In this document: positions 55,887 through 64,000 of the stretch, piece by piece | Layout of the letters: every line of letters starts with the position of its first letter | Position numbering within the stretch: position 1 is the stretch's first letter | Source: Acinetobacter baylyi DSM 14961 = CIP 107474 | Lineage (GTDB): Bacteria > Pseudomonadota > Gammaproteobacteria > Pseudomonadales > Moraxellaceae | Direction: 5' to 3' | Assembly: GCF_000368685.1 (NCBI RefSeq) | Contig: NZ_KB849625.1 | Coordinates: 62,001-126,000 of the forward strand | Length of the DNA: 64,000 nucleotides | Position numbers and translations under genes: made by a program | Notes under the pieces: generated by a model | Database searches by the model: none | Seen by the model: only the letters and a program-made list of their open reading frames with translations | Told to the model about the DNA's origin: nothing

Positions 55887-56737
55887 TAAGACATCACCTC
55901 AGGTTCAGACACTAAACTGTGTGAAAAGCCTTTCGATTGTAAAACCAGATCAATAATATCCAGAACACCTTCTTGCTCATTGCTTTTGGCGTGGTACTTT
56001 GCAACTTGCTTTAGTGCTGGCACTGCATTGCTCATGGCAAACCCATAACCCGCTTTCTGAATCATTTCGATATCATTATTATTATCACCAATGGTCAGCA
56101 TATCTTCATCCGCAATTCCCCACCTTTCTTGTAGGAATGCAAGTCCATAGGCTTTGTGCTTGTTCGGTTGAATCAAGTCAATAAAACCAAAACCACTTGA
56201 TACCGCTTTGGTGAGACGGTTTTTGACATAATCTTGCTGTTTTAAATACTGCTCCATTGCTTCAAAGTCATGTTCAACAGTGGTAAGGGTGACTTTACAA
56301 ATTGGCTCTTTGACATCAAGTAGCGAATCGACCTGTTTGATGCTTTTAAAATAGATATTCAGTTTAGCAAGTGTTTTTGCTGTCACATCTGATCGGACAT
56401 ACGCGCAGGATTTAGCACATAAAATCACACTACTTCCATACTTAGCTTCGAGATCAGACACCATATGCTTTAATACTTCTGGCGCATAGGCGCTGTAATG
56501 AATTTCCTCATTCTCAGCTGTGACATAAGCACCATTTTCCGCGACGAATGCAATTTCATCGGTAATTTCGGGAAAATAAGCTTGAAGGGTATAAAGCGGA
56601 TTGCCACTTGCTGCAACGAATTTTATTCCGCGTTGTTTAAGCTGCGCATATTGTTTTAAAAATCGCGCTTTATTGTATTTCTTCTCTGAATTTAAAAACG
56701 TTCCATCCATATCGACTGCGATAAGTTTTACTGGCAT
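55886..56737 (-). CDS. Cof-type HAD-IIB phosphatase
   Basis: A 283-residue HAD hydrolase of the Cof/YbiV group: motif I VDMDGTFLN, motif II AASGNPL, cap domain in the middle, and motif IV TIGDNNNDIEMI with the metal-binding aspartates. Typical substrates are sugar phosphates and nucleotides; the exact one is unknown. GAGG lies about 5 bases ahead. It is translationally coupled to the downstream peptide deformylase. Confidence 0.9.
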   Translation of the reverse strand: MPVKLIAVDMDGTFLNSEKKYNKARFLKQYAQLKQRGIKFVAASGNPLYTLQAYFPEITDEIAFVAENGAYVTAENEEIHYSAYAPEVLKHMVSDLEAKYGSSVILCAKSCAYVRSDVTAKTLAKLNIYFKSIKQVDSLLDVKEPICKVTLTTVEHDFEAMEQYLKQQDYVKNRLTKAVSSGFGFIDLIQPNKHKAYGLAFLQERWGIADEDMLTIGDNNNDIEMIQKAGYGFAMSNAVPALKQVAKYHAKSNEQEGVLDIIDLVLQSKGFSHSLVSEPEVMS

Positions 56738-56938
56738 TTATACCTCATAGTAAGTTGTAGAAAAATTAACTTTTACTTCATTATCCTATCAGTACATCAC
56801 AGTTTTATGAAAGCGATCACATTATTTTTTACTTATTTTTTTACTTTTGATGATTTAAATACATCTTTCACGCTTTATTCATTTAAATTTCAGGTTTGAT
56901 CGATAGGCTGCATACAAATAGGCTTAATTTTAATCGAA

Positions 56939-57142
56939 ATGACAGCAACTCCCTTATTACTCGGTTTGATCTTTAGTTGTATTGGCTTAGGCTATTTTAT
57001 CTATGGTAAAAAACAACAACGTAGTATTCCGCTCGTATGTGGTTTAAGTTTAATGATTTTTCCCTATTTTGTTGAAAATACGCTATGGATGACAGTTATC
57101 GGTATCGTTTTATCTGTCCTGCCCTATTTTATCCGATTATAG
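56939..57142 (+). CDS. small membrane protein
   Basis: A 67-residue very hydrophobic protein with two or three predicted membrane helices: residues 4-21, a short KKQQRS loop, 31-45 and 49-65. Length and composition match small conserved inner-membrane proteins in Acinetobacter of unknown role. The ribosome site is weak and there is no operon partner within 100 bases. Confidence 0.65.
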   Translation: MTATPLLLGLIFSCIGLGYFIYGKKQQRSIPLVCGLSLMIFPYFVENTLWMTVIGIVLSVLPYFIRL

Positions 57143-57247
57143 CTATTCAATATGGCGTGGCCTACCGTAAATAGAATGAATCAATTTACTTTTAATTTAA
57201 AATTCTATTAATATCAAACACACTTTTTTAATGATTATTTATACAGC

Positions 57248-58543
57248 ATGGATGCCGTCCCTCAGCTTTCCGCACAAGATAAACGTACTCTTGCACTTTC
57301 ATCATTAGGCGGAGCATTAGAATTTTACGACTTTGTCATCTATGTTTTTTACGCCAAAATTATTTCAGACTTATTTTTTCCAAGTACTTTAAGTCCCTTT
57401 TGGGCGATGCTCAATACATATGGCATTTTTGCAGCAGGATATTTTTTTCGTCCACTGGGTGGCATCGTCATGGCACATTTTGGCGATCTGGTTGGACGCA
57501 AACGACTATTTTCACTTTCAATTTTATTGATGTCATTGCCCACACTTATGATTGGGATTTTGCCCACCTTTGAAACCATCGGTTATGCTGCTCCCCTGCT
57601 TTTGCTGATGATGCGGATCATTCAGGGTATTGCGATTGGCGGTGAGATTCCTGCTGCATGGACCTTTGTGTCTGAGCATGTTCCTGAGTCACGTATTGGA
57701 ATTGCCAATGGACTATTAACCGCAGGCTTATCTTTAGGAATTCTGCTGGGCGCACTCATGTCGCTGTTAATCTCTGTTCAATTTACTGAACCTGACATAC
57801 ATGCCTGGGCATGGCGTATTGCTTTTGTGGCAGGTGGTATTTTTGGTCTATTTGCGCTTTATTTAAGAAGCTATCTGAAAGAAACTCCTGTATTTAAAAC
57901 CATGCAAGCACGCAAACAATTGTCAAAAGAACTGCCAGTGCAACAGGTTGTTATGCATCATCGTTCGGCTGTTGTGATTGGAATGCTATTTACCTGGTTT
58001 CTCACTGGATGCGTCGTGGTGATTATTCTGGCAATGCCGAATTTATTAATTGGTACTTTTGGCTACGAACGTGCGCTTACCTTTAAAATGCAAAGTGCAG
58101 CAATTCTGATGCAAATGCTCGGGTGTATATTGGCAGGTACACTGGCAGACAGATTTGGCTGTGCCAGAGTTATGATGGCTGGTGCGACAACACTTGCCGT
58201 CACTGCTGGGATTTTTTATCAAAGCCTTGAGCATGCAAGTCATAGCACTGTCTTTATTTTATATATGTTGCTTGGATTATGCTCGGGAACAGTAGGTATG
58301 GTGTCATGCAGTATGGTTAAAATGTTTCCTGCCCCTATTCGCTTTTCTGGCATTTCTTTTTCTTATAATGTGTCTTATGCGATTGTGGGTGGTATGACTC
58401 TGCCTTTAATTCAGATTCTGAGCCAATACAGCAAAATTGGCGCCATGTATTATATTTTTGCGCTGGCTATTATGGCTGTATGTACAGCCTTTGTGTTTAA
58501 AACAAAATTTGAGACCGCACAAAAATATTCAGTAGATACATAA
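57248..58543 (+). CDS. MFS transporter, MHS (metabolite:H+ symporter) family
   Basis: A 431-residue, 12-segment MFS importer of the ProP/CitA/KgtP type: LGGALEFYDFVIYVFYA near residue 20 with the family's membrane acidic residues, FRPLGGIVMAHFGDLVGRKR in loop 2-3, and MRIIQGIAIGGEIPAAWTFVSEH near 122-144. The substrate is probably a carboxylate or osmolyte; not known. It ends with a strong bidirectional terminator. Confidence 0.88.
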   Translation: MDAVPQLSAQDKRTLALSSLGGALEFYDFVIYVFYAKIISDLFFPSTLSPFWAMLNTYGIFAAGYFFRPLGGIVMAHFGDLVGRKRLFSLSILLMSLPTLMIGILPTFETIGYAAPLLLLMMRIIQGIAIGGEIPAAWTFVSEHVPESRIGIANGLLTAGLSLGILLGALMSLLISVQFTEPDIHAWAWRIAFVAGGIFGLFALYLRSYLKETPVFKTMQARKQLSKELPVQQVVMHHRSAVVIGMLFTWFLTGCVVVIILAMPNLLIGTFGYERALTFKMQSAAILMQMLGCILAGTLADRFGCARVMMAGATTLAVTAGIFYQSLEHASHSTVFILYMLLGLCSGTVGMVSCSMVKMFPAPIRFSGISFSYNVSYAIVGGMTLPLIQILSQYSKIGAMYYIFALAIMAVCTAFVFKTKFETAQKYSVDT

Positions 58544-58545
58544 AT

Positions 58546-58581
58546 AAAAAGCGCGTATTTTTAAAGAGTACGCGCTTTTTA
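58546..58581. terminator. bidirectional rho-independent terminator
   Basis: AAAAAGCGCGTA / TACGCGCTTTTT stem between the convergent MFS gene and the esterase gene. Confidence 0.9.
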
Positions 58582-58583
58582 TT

Positions 58584-59180
58584 TTAAAGTGCCTGAAGAA
58601 ACTCCAAGCCCTTTTTAAGTTCGAGCTCATTTACAGAGTGGCCTAAGCCTGTGTAGGTTTCTAGCTGCACATCAAAACCTGCCTCGTTTAAAGTATGATA
58701 AGCCTCTCGGCCTTCCTCGACTGCAATCACTGCATCCGCCTCTCCATGCATCAGGCTAATTTTAGTCGTGCGCACATCCGACTCGACTGGCGAAGCCAAG
58801 CGTCCAGAGAAACCGATACATCCTGCTACCGACCAGCGCCCAGACACAATCGCATCCAGACACATGATCGTGCCTTGTGAAAATCCACAAAAGATTAACT
58901 GGCTTAAGTCACCTTGAAACTTATGCTCTTGCAAAGTTCTTAAAATGGTTTGATCGAAATACTCACGTGCATCCACAATGCGTTCATAGCGGTTTTGCGG
59001 GGTAATTCCAGTGAGGCTAAACCACTCAAATACCTCATGACTATGCATAAACGGAAAAGGTGCATTTGGATAAGCAATATCAAGCCCATCAATCTGACGC
59101 TGCCAATATTGTGCAATTGGTAATAGATCTACACCATTACTGCCTACACCATGAAACATGATTAGTAATTTATCGCTCAT
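58584..59180 (-). CDS. alpha/beta-hydrolase (carboxylesterase/phospholipase type)
   Basis: A 198-residue hydrolase of the YpfH/carboxylesterase-2 group. The fold is intact: MFHGVGSNGVDLLP oxyanion loop, Ser in IFCGFSQGTIM near residue 100, Asp in LMHGEADAVIAV and His in YTGLGHSV. Substrates are probably short esters or lysophospholipids. In contrast with the hydrolase at 21910, all catalytic residues are present. Confidence 0.9.
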   Translation of the reverse strand: MSDKLLIMFHGVGSNGVDLLPIAQYWQRQIDGLDIAYPNAPFPFMHSHEVFEWFSLTGITPQNRYERIVDAREYFDQTILRTLQEHKFQGDLSQLIFCGFSQGTIMCLDAIVSGRWSVAGCIGFSGRLASPVESDVRTTKISLMHGEADAVIAVEEGREAYHTLNEAGFDVQLETYTGLGHSVNELELKKGLEFLQAL

Positions 59181-59238
59181 TGCATGTATTCCAACTTTAT
59201 ACCTTCGCCTATATTAGCGTGTATAACAAAATACAAAG

Positions 59239-59511
59239 TTATAGATTGATATCAATCTTGTTATGCCCTTGTCTGATCTCGATGATGAGCTTTTTCTGTT
59301 TAAATTGAATGAGGATATAAAACTCATCTGCTCCATCATCCAGCCCTGAAACTGACCATTCGGTGCCTTGTGGGAACTCATTTAACCAATCTGCTTTATA
59401 GAGATCCGATACAGAATCAAAATCAAGATAACGTTCAGGGTGCTGCTGAATTTTAAGCGCAAGCTGGTCAAAACAGTTTGCTTTATATTGGTCCAGACTA
59501 AGTAGGTTCAT
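59239..59511 (-). CDS. hypothetical protein coupled to pnuC
   Basis: A 90-residue acidic soluble protein (LSLDQYKANCFDQLALKIQQ, GTEWSVSGLDDGADEFYIL, ending HNKIDINL) of no family I recognise. Its ATG shares a base with the pnuC stop (TGATG), so it is translated with the nicotinamide riboside transporter. A kinase (NadR/NRK) is often in this position but this protein has no P-loop. Confidence 0.65.
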   Translation of the reverse strand: MNLLSLDQYKANCFDQLALKIQQHPERYLDFDSVSDLYKADWLNEFPQGTEWSVSGLDDGADEFYILIQFKQKKLIIEIRQGHNKIDINL

Positions 59512-60086
59512 CAGATCAACCCTGATCGCTGCTTACGTTTCACCTGTTCCCATTGCCACCAACCAAATGCTGCCATTACCACAAACGCTGCGTATAATCC
59601 TGCGGTTAAATATAAATCTTTATAAATAAACATACCCACATAGACAATATCCACAAATACCCACAACACCCAAGTGGCAATATGTTTACGACTTGTCCAA
59701 TAAGTTGCAAGTAGGCTGAATGCAGCCAGTTGCGAATCCAGCATCGGTACTGCGGCATCGGTAAAATGTTTTAGGCTTAATCCAAAAATTAAACCGCCAA
59801 GCGCCGCAAGCAACATCTGTATGATGACCGTTTTGGCAGGAATGGCGACGATACGAATCTCATGCTCAGTCTGCTTACCTTTGAGCCAGTAATAAAACCC
59901 GTAAAAATTAATAATGATGAAAAAACCCTGCAATATGGTTTCACCATACAGTTTGAAACTAAAAAATAGATAGCCGTAAAGAATAAATGCCAGAAAATTA
60001 AATCCCCAACACCACATATTACGTTTGATCGTGAGTGCGACCCCAATAACACTGATGATTACGGCAAAAATTTCAAGTGGCGACAT
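59511..60086 (-). CDS. pnuC: nicotinamide riboside transporter PnuC
   Basis: A 191-residue, seven-segment facilitator of the PnuC/SWEET-like fold for nicotinamide riboside uptake into NAD salvage. Family features are KRNMWCWGFNFLAF, INFYGFYYWLKG, ATYWTSRKHIATWVLWVFVD (the WxxxxxVD motif) and YLTAGLYAAF. It is followed by the coupled 90-residue gene. No riboswitch is recognised upstream. Confidence 0.92.
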   Translation of the reverse strand: MSPLEIFAVIISVIGVALTIKRNMWCWGFNFLAFILYGYLFFSFKLYGETILQGFFIIINFYGFYYWLKGKQTEHEIRIVAIPAKTVIIQMLLAALGGLIFGLSLKHFTDAAVPMLDSQLAAFSLLATYWTSRKHIATWVLWVFVDIVYVGMFIYKDLYLTAGLYAAFVVMAAFGWWQWEQVKRKQRSGLI

Positions 60087-60169
60087 AATGACAATTCAAG
60101 CATAAAGAGGAAAGGAAGTGACGCAGATCCGTAACACCATAATCTATTTTGCATATATTCAAAGTCCCG

Positions 60170-61306
60170 TTACATCCCCACCATGTATTTTGAAAGCTGA
60201 TTGCTTACATAAATAGCAAAGCGGTCTATATAACGACTATATACATCTGAACAGGCTAAAATTGCCAATAGGCAGATGAGTGATGCCAGAATCACAGCAC
60301 TATCATAATTCAAACCATAGGCGATGAATAAATTAAATACAGGCAAACAAATCAGATACAGGATCATCAGGTGCAATAAATAAATTGAGAAAGATAATTT
60401 TCCCAAATAAACAAACACTGGACGATCAAGCGCTTTGGATAATAAAGGGCTCATTAAGATGCTATAAACAATCAAAAAACCTGAAATAAAATTACAATAA
60501 TCGTAGGTTTTATTATCTAACACCTTGAAAATCCAGTGGTATGCCATACTAGTATTATGCGCACCCGCCAAATAAAGCCCCAGAGTAAGCATCAAAATTG
60601 CAATTATGCCAGATGGAATCACGCGTCCATAAAGAAAAATGAGCGAACCTAGTATGAAGCTGATTAAACCCAGATATAAATCCTGACTTGCAAACAGATG
60701 AAATGAAAAAGGGAACAGAAAAATGAGCACAAAGAAAATGAACGAGTTAAAACTACGGATATACAATAAAAAAAATAAAAGGAATGATCCAAACAATTCG
60801 ACCTGCATGGTCCATAACACCCAGTTAACACTGGACTCGGCAAAAAGAAAAGAACCTAAAGTGCCTTCATAAATTGCCTGGGATAGTGTCGAGTCCTGAT
60901 GAGCGAGTACCTGAAGCCAGTACTGAGCTTGTGAGCTATTAAAATCTGTGAAATACAGCGCAGCCCACAGCAGAATACAGGAAAGGAAAGCAGGAATCGC
61001 CAAACGTGGATAACGCTTGACGAGCATTGATTTAATCTTTTGTCTGGGTTGGCGGCTGTTACAGATCACATAAGATAAAATAAAGCCACTGAGCACAAAA
61101 AATACATAAACTGCTGCAGTACCTGAATACCAAAAAGCAAATGGAGAATGATGAATAAAGTAAATTAATGCATTTTGTGGTTGATCATGATCTTCAAAAT
61201 GATGCAAATACGGATAAAAGCTTAAACTTAAATGTGAAAAAACCACAGCCAGACATGCCAACCCTCGGATACTTTCGACAGCATTTAATTTGTTTGATTT
61301 ATCCAT
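60170..61306 (-). CDS. acyltransferase family 3 (OafA/YrhL-like) membrane protein
   Basis: A 378-residue membrane acyltransferase with about ten helices. VESIRGLACLAVVFSHLSL holds the conserved RG and the catalytic-type His, AVYVFFVLSGFILSY matches the second family motif, and RYPRLAIPAF the arginine-rich loop. Members O-acetylate cell-surface glycans. It precedes the pga genes on the same strand but a 180-base gap and a hairpin separate them. It may act on PNAG or on LOS; inference. The ATG at 61306 or GTG at 61315 could be the start. Confidence 0.85.
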   Translation of the reverse strand: MDKSNKLNAVESIRGLACLAVVFSHLSLSFYPYLHHFEDHDQPQNALIYFIHHSPFAFWYSGTAAVYVFFVLSGFILSYVICNSRQPRQKIKSMLVKRYPRLAIPAFLSCILLWAALYFTDFNSSQAQYWLQVLAHQDSTLSQAIYEGTLGSFLFAESSVNWVLWTMQVELFGSFLLFFLLYIRSFNSFIFFVLIFLFPFSFHLFASQDLYLGLISFILGSLIFLYGRVIPSGIIAILMLTLGLYLAGAHNTSMAYHWIFKVLDNKTYDYCNFISGFLIVYSILMSPLLSKALDRPVFVYLGKLSFSIYLLHLMILYLICLPVFNLFIAYGLNYDSAVILASLICLLAILACSDVYSRYIDRFAIYVSNQLSKYMVGM

Positions 61307-61421
61307 ATCATCCACTGCATCTTTTTAAACATATCCAATATTCTGTACAAACCAGTTTTACAAATAGTTTGAATTCCCTTTCATTTGATTCCAAATGGAG
61401 GCCATGAAACAGCCATAATAT

Positions 61422-61452
61422 AAATGCCAGCTTACAGAAGCAAACTGGCATT
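61422..61452 (-). terminator. hairpin downstream of pgaD
   Basis: AATGCCAG / CTGGCATT with extra inner pairing, 36 bases past pgaD on the minus strand; the following T tract is interrupted. Confidence 0.6.
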
Positions 61453-61487
61453 CATAACATCATGAGTTGATTAAAATTTACGCTCTA

Positions 61488-61901
61488 TCATTCGATATGA
61501 GTAATGCGTCCATTTTCGTCATGATGAACAATAGCAACTTTTTGAGTACGTCCAAGCTGAATTTGCTGCTGGTTTAACTCAAAATAACCCGCATAGTCAT
61601 TTAAGTCTTTTTGTTTGATCTTTTTAACACTTTTAGCAGGAATATAGTTACTCCAAAGTAATAGTGAAACTGAACAGATGATTAACGCTGTAATCCCATG
61701 CTCAAGACCAAGGCTCATCGCGCTAAATACACGATGCACCAAATGTGTTTTTTGTAACTCAACCAATAGCCATACCAATAGGAAAGGACGCCACAATAAC
61801 AGCCACCCGCCCCACATCATGGCAGTCGTTGTCATTGAAACATAACGTTTATGCCAAGGTAATTGGCGACGCAAATCGATAATCAAATCATGTGACTTCA
61901 T
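61488..61901 (-). CDS. pgaD: poly-beta-1,6-N-acetyl-D-glucosamine synthesis protein PgaD
   Basis: A 137-residue inner-membrane partner of the PgaC glycosyltransferase, with two hydrophobic segments (about 28-47 and 68-85) and a cytoplasmic basic tail. In E. coli PgaD and PgaC are jointly stimulated by c-di-GMP. It follows pgaC by 23 bases. Identity rests on the location and on the two-helix layout with the ATTAMMWGGWLLLWRP-like first helix. The ATG at 61901 is chosen because the only GAG-type site suits it. Confidence 0.85.
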   Translation of the reverse strand: MKSHDLIIDLRRQLPWHKRYVSMTTTAMMWGGWLLLWRPFLLVWLLVELQKTHLVHRVFSAMSLGLEHGITALIICSVSLLLWSNYIPAKSVKKIKQKDLNDYAGYFELNQQQIQLGRTQKVAIVHHDENGRITHIE

Positions 61902-61924
61902 GAACATCTACTCAGCAAATATGC

Positions 61925-63193
61925 TTAATCTTGAATACGAATACCACGGTCAGGGCTCACCCAACGCGCACGTTTTTCTTTACCACGCAGCAGAACTTTT
62001 GGAAAAGCCATGATTGTCGCTGTGATGGTAATTAACCAAAACACAAACGGATACCAGATCATCCAGTAATAGTTTTTACCGAGGTTTGGTTCATAACGGC
62101 TATCCATCCATTTACTCATTGCAAATTGGATCAGACAGGTAGCACCCAACAAAATTCCACTACCGTAAGGTAAAAACGGTGAACTGATTCCTGAAAGCTG
62201 CCCAAGTGGGAACACAAAATGTATCAACCACAATACAGCCATGATCAACATCAAATATGACCATACCAATGTCAGGCATAATTCAAACATTAACGGCCAT
62301 AAAAAATTTAACTTTGGCTTAAGGAAAACATCCAGATTTTTAATTAAAACCTGTGCCCCACCCATCGCCCAGCGTAAACGCTGTTTCCATAAACCTTGGA
62401 AGGTTTCAGGCATCAAAATCCAGACCAGAGCATTTGGCTCAAAGCGGATATCCCAGCCAGCACGTTGTAATTTCCAGGTAATATCAATATCTTCGGTAAG
62501 CATGTTCGGTGACCAATAGTTCACCTCATGCACAGCACTTTTACGAAACGCCGTAATGACACCAGAAACCGTAAACAAACGCCCAAAAGTACGCTGTGCA
62601 CGTTTAATCATACCCACAATCGATGAAAACTCACCTACCTGAATACGACCAATCAAAGTCGAACGGGTACGAATACGTGGGTTACCCGTCACAGCCGCAA
62701 CGGTATGATCTTCTTGAAAATGTCTGATCATCCATTTTGCAGCGTGTGAGTCGAGTAAAGCATCACCATCAATACCAATTAAAAATTCTGCTTCAGTTAA
62801 CAGACTGCCTGCTTGAAGCGCCATTGCCTTACCCTGATTCTGAGCAAGATGAACCACACGCAGTTTTTCATACTTTTCAGCCAGACGATTGAGTACGTCT
62901 GCGGTGTTATCCGAACTCCCGTCATTAATGGCAATTACCTCAAAATTTGGGTAATCCAGCCCCAGTGCATGGGTAATGGTTTCCTCGGCATTATCCCCTT
63001 CATTAAAACAAGGGACAAGCACAGCGACCATTGGATATGATTCAAGTGGTGCTGGCTCTTTGTATGGAGGATCTTTGCGCTCTTTCCAGTAAAATATAAG
63101 CGCACCCATCATCCATAAATAGGACATAAACAGCGGGTAATAAAACACGAAGTTTAGCGCTGTTTGCCACAAATGATGTAAAGTGGTTGACAT
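61925..63193 (-). CDS. pgaC: poly-beta-1,6-N-acetyl-D-glucosamine synthase PgaC
   Basis: Processive family-2 glycosyltransferase, 422 aa, that polymerises UDP-GlcNAc into PNAG for biofilm. Membrane helices flank a cytoplasmic domain: VLVPCFNEGDN, INDGSSDNT, IGIDGDALLD (metal DxD), NMLTEDIDITWKL (base, TED) and LWKQRLRWAMGG (QxxRW). The start is ATG 63193 with AGGAA 7 bases upstream. It follows pgaB by 12 bases and precedes pgaD. Certain. Confidence 0.96.
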   Translation of the reverse strand: MSTTLHHLWQTALNFVFYYPLFMSYLWMMGALIFYWKERKDPPYKEPAPLESYPMVAVLVPCFNEGDNAEETITHALGLDYPNFEVIAINDGSSDNTADVLNRLAEKYEKLRVVHLAQNQGKAMALQAGSLLTEAEFLIGIDGDALLDSHAAKWMIRHFQEDHTVAAVTGNPRIRTRSTLIGRIQVGEFSSIVGMIKRAQRTFGRLFTVSGVITAFRKSAVHEVNYWSPNMLTEDIDITWKLQRAGWDIRFEPNALVWILMPETFQGLWKQRLRWAMGGAQVLIKNLDVFLKPKLNFLWPLMFELCLTLVWSYLMLIMAVLWLIHFVFPLGQLSGISSPFLPYGSGILLGATCLIQFAMSKWMDSRYEPNLGKNYYWMIWYPFVFWLITITATIMAFPKVLLRGKEKRARWVSPDRGIRIQD

Positions 63194-63205
63194 GGTCAAT
63201 TCCTG

Positions 63206-64000
63206 TTACGGGACTAACTTTGAAGGTTTAGTCACAAATACGTCGTGCATGGTTTTGGTATCAGGATGGTCCTTAAATGGATCATCTGGATAATAGCCCA
63301 CATGCATAGCTCCTTGTTGATACAAAGAGCGAATTGTATCGGCAAGCTCCTGAGACGGAACAGGTTGGTTTGTTCGCCAATTGGTTGCCTGCAATTCAAA
63401 TACAGTTTTCTTTATTCCATTTGGATACTGTTTGACACGTTTTACAATATCCTGATAGAACTTTGTCGGATCTTCTGCTTGTTCCATGTAAGGCATGGCC
63501 ATAATAGCAGTGAAATCATAACGTTTTAATGACTGCTCAAGAGACTGGGAATACCAGTTTTCTGCATAAGGAGACAGTGCAACCTGCGCATACAGATTAC
63601 GTGCGGTCATTAGATACGGTTGATAATAACGAACATCTGAGGCCAACTTCATCGCAAAATTGTCGATAGTCTTAATTTTAAAATCAGTCCATTTAGACAA
63701 TAAAGCATCATCATTGCGGATTTTTTCGAGGTCTGTTGGCAAGCCCGCTTTTGCATACGCCTTCAGCGCATCTGGACTTGCGTCTTCATAATCAGACAAG
63801 GTGGTATCATCGTGGAAGAGTATACCATCAAATGTCGAAGATTTCGCCAAATCTGTGTAAATTCCTTCAATCACTTTACGTGCTTCAGGAGAATATGGAC
63901 TTAAACGGATATATCCCATATTCAAATGATCGCTTTCTTTTGGCTGTTGAGTCACCACCAATTTTTTTGACGCTAGATTGCTCTTTGGTAGTTCCCAAGC
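63206..64000 (-). CDS. pgaB: poly-beta-1,6-N-acetyl-D-glucosamine N-deacetylase PgaB, N-terminus beyond window
   Basis: The C-terminal ~264 residues of PgaB, a lipoprotein that partly deacetylates PNAG for export. The visible part is the glycoside-hydrolase-like PNAG-binding domain: NMGYIRLSPYSPEARKVI, DGILFHDDTTLSDYED and AIMAMPYMEQ. The deacetylase domain, signal and lipobox are outside the right edge. An apparent internal start at 63961 is rejected as the frame stays open to 64000. It leads the visible pgaB-C-D order. Confidence 0.94.
   Translation of the reverse strand, partial: AWELPKSNLASKKLVVTQQPKESDHLNMGYIRLSPYSPEARKVIEGIYTDLAKSSTFDGILFHDDTTLSDYEDASPDALKAYAKAGLPTDLEKIRNDDALLSKWTDFKIKTIDNFAMKLASDVRYYQPYLMTARNLYAQVALSPYAENWYSQSLEQSLKRYDFTAIMAMPYMEQAEDPTKFYQDIVKRVKQYPNGIKKTVFELQATNWRTNQPVPSQELADTIRSLYQQGAMHVGYYPDDPFKDHPDTKTMHDVFVTKPSKLVP

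Noticed and set aside
59243..59258. AGATTGATATCAATCT palindrome at the end of the 90-residue gene
   Set aside because: Overlaps coding sequence and has no T tract; not a convincing terminator or operator.
1..64000. tRNA, rRNA, CRISPR arrays, prophage, insertion sequences and integration sites
   Set aside because: I looked for cloverleaf arms, regular repeats, transposase motifs and terminal repeats and found none that I can support.

Overview
This window is chromosomal DNA from a gammaproteobacterium of the genus Acinetobacter. The genus call rests on several things seen together: the rubA-rubB-estB-oxyR operon in the order described for A. baylyi ADP1, a long isocitrate lyase (532 aa), a ureDABC cluster, a pga (poly-N-acetylglucosamine) cluster, and AT-rich spacers with many short bidirectional terminators. 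I cannot name the species. Most of the window is ordinary core genome. There are no tRNA or rRNA genes, no CRISPR array and no intact insertion sequence that I can recognise.

Layout, left to right. 1-2880: urease genes ureD-ureA-ureB-ureC on the minus strand, with ureC cut by the window edge. 3292-4229: two small lipoproteins. 4293-7499: isocitrate lyase and a divergent LysR regulator. 7622-8944: a CNNM/CorC-type membrane protein. 9053-12170: the accessory spot of the window, described below. 12417-14829: an unknown gene and a CitMHS transporter. 14891-17556: sulfate activation (cysD, cysN) preceded by a tiny overlapping leader ORF. 17806-21653: an orphan cobyric acid synthase, a periplasmic superoxide dismutase and lysS. 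21910-26149: a hydrolase-like protein without its serine nucleophile, then rubA-rubB-estB-oxyR for alkane oxidation and peroxide sensing. 26230-34536: ppk1, mtgA, a rhomboid protease, the ybbAP/tesA divergon and a carbonic anhydrase. 34812-41341: an unknown helical protein, two TonB-dependent receptors each with a Fur-like box, and nfuA. 41498-46995: a second rhomboid, an unknown conserved protein, D-serine dehydratase and a Pit phosphate transporter. 47435-53943: metH, a cold-shock-domain protein, a fosmidomycin-resistance-type MFS pump and a divergent AraC regulator. 53978-60086: glutaminase with a STAS tail, a peptide deformylase, a HAD phosphatase, an MHS transporter, an esterase and pnuC. 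60170-64000: an acyltransferase and pgaD, pgaC and partial pgaB.

The most interesting region is 9.1-12.2 kb. On the minus strand a well-conserved guanidine-I (ykkC) riboswitch precedes a decayed pair of DUF1989 genes. These belong to the urea-carboxylase-associated proteins now known as carboxyguanidine deiminase subunits. The first has two in-frame stop codons. The second has a one-base frameshift in an A-tract and then breaks off after about 43 codons. At the break the sequence passes directly into the C-terminal half of an RHS/YD-repeat protein, with a hyper-conserved core and a 139-residue glycine-rich tip, followed 5 bases later by a small membrane-anchored protein in the position of an immunity gene. 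A terminator closes the unit. As it stands, a guanidine-sensing leader appears to be wired to a toxin-tip/immunity-like cassette. Whether this is transcribed or is only a scar of a deletion or recombination cannot be told from sequence alone.

Functional links: urease and the lost guanidine pathway both feed ammonium; an orphan cobQ and the B12-dependent metH suggest cobamide salvage or remodelling; OxyR, superoxide dismutase and NfuA protect against oxidative and iron-sulfur damage; the two Fur-boxed receptors scavenge iron.
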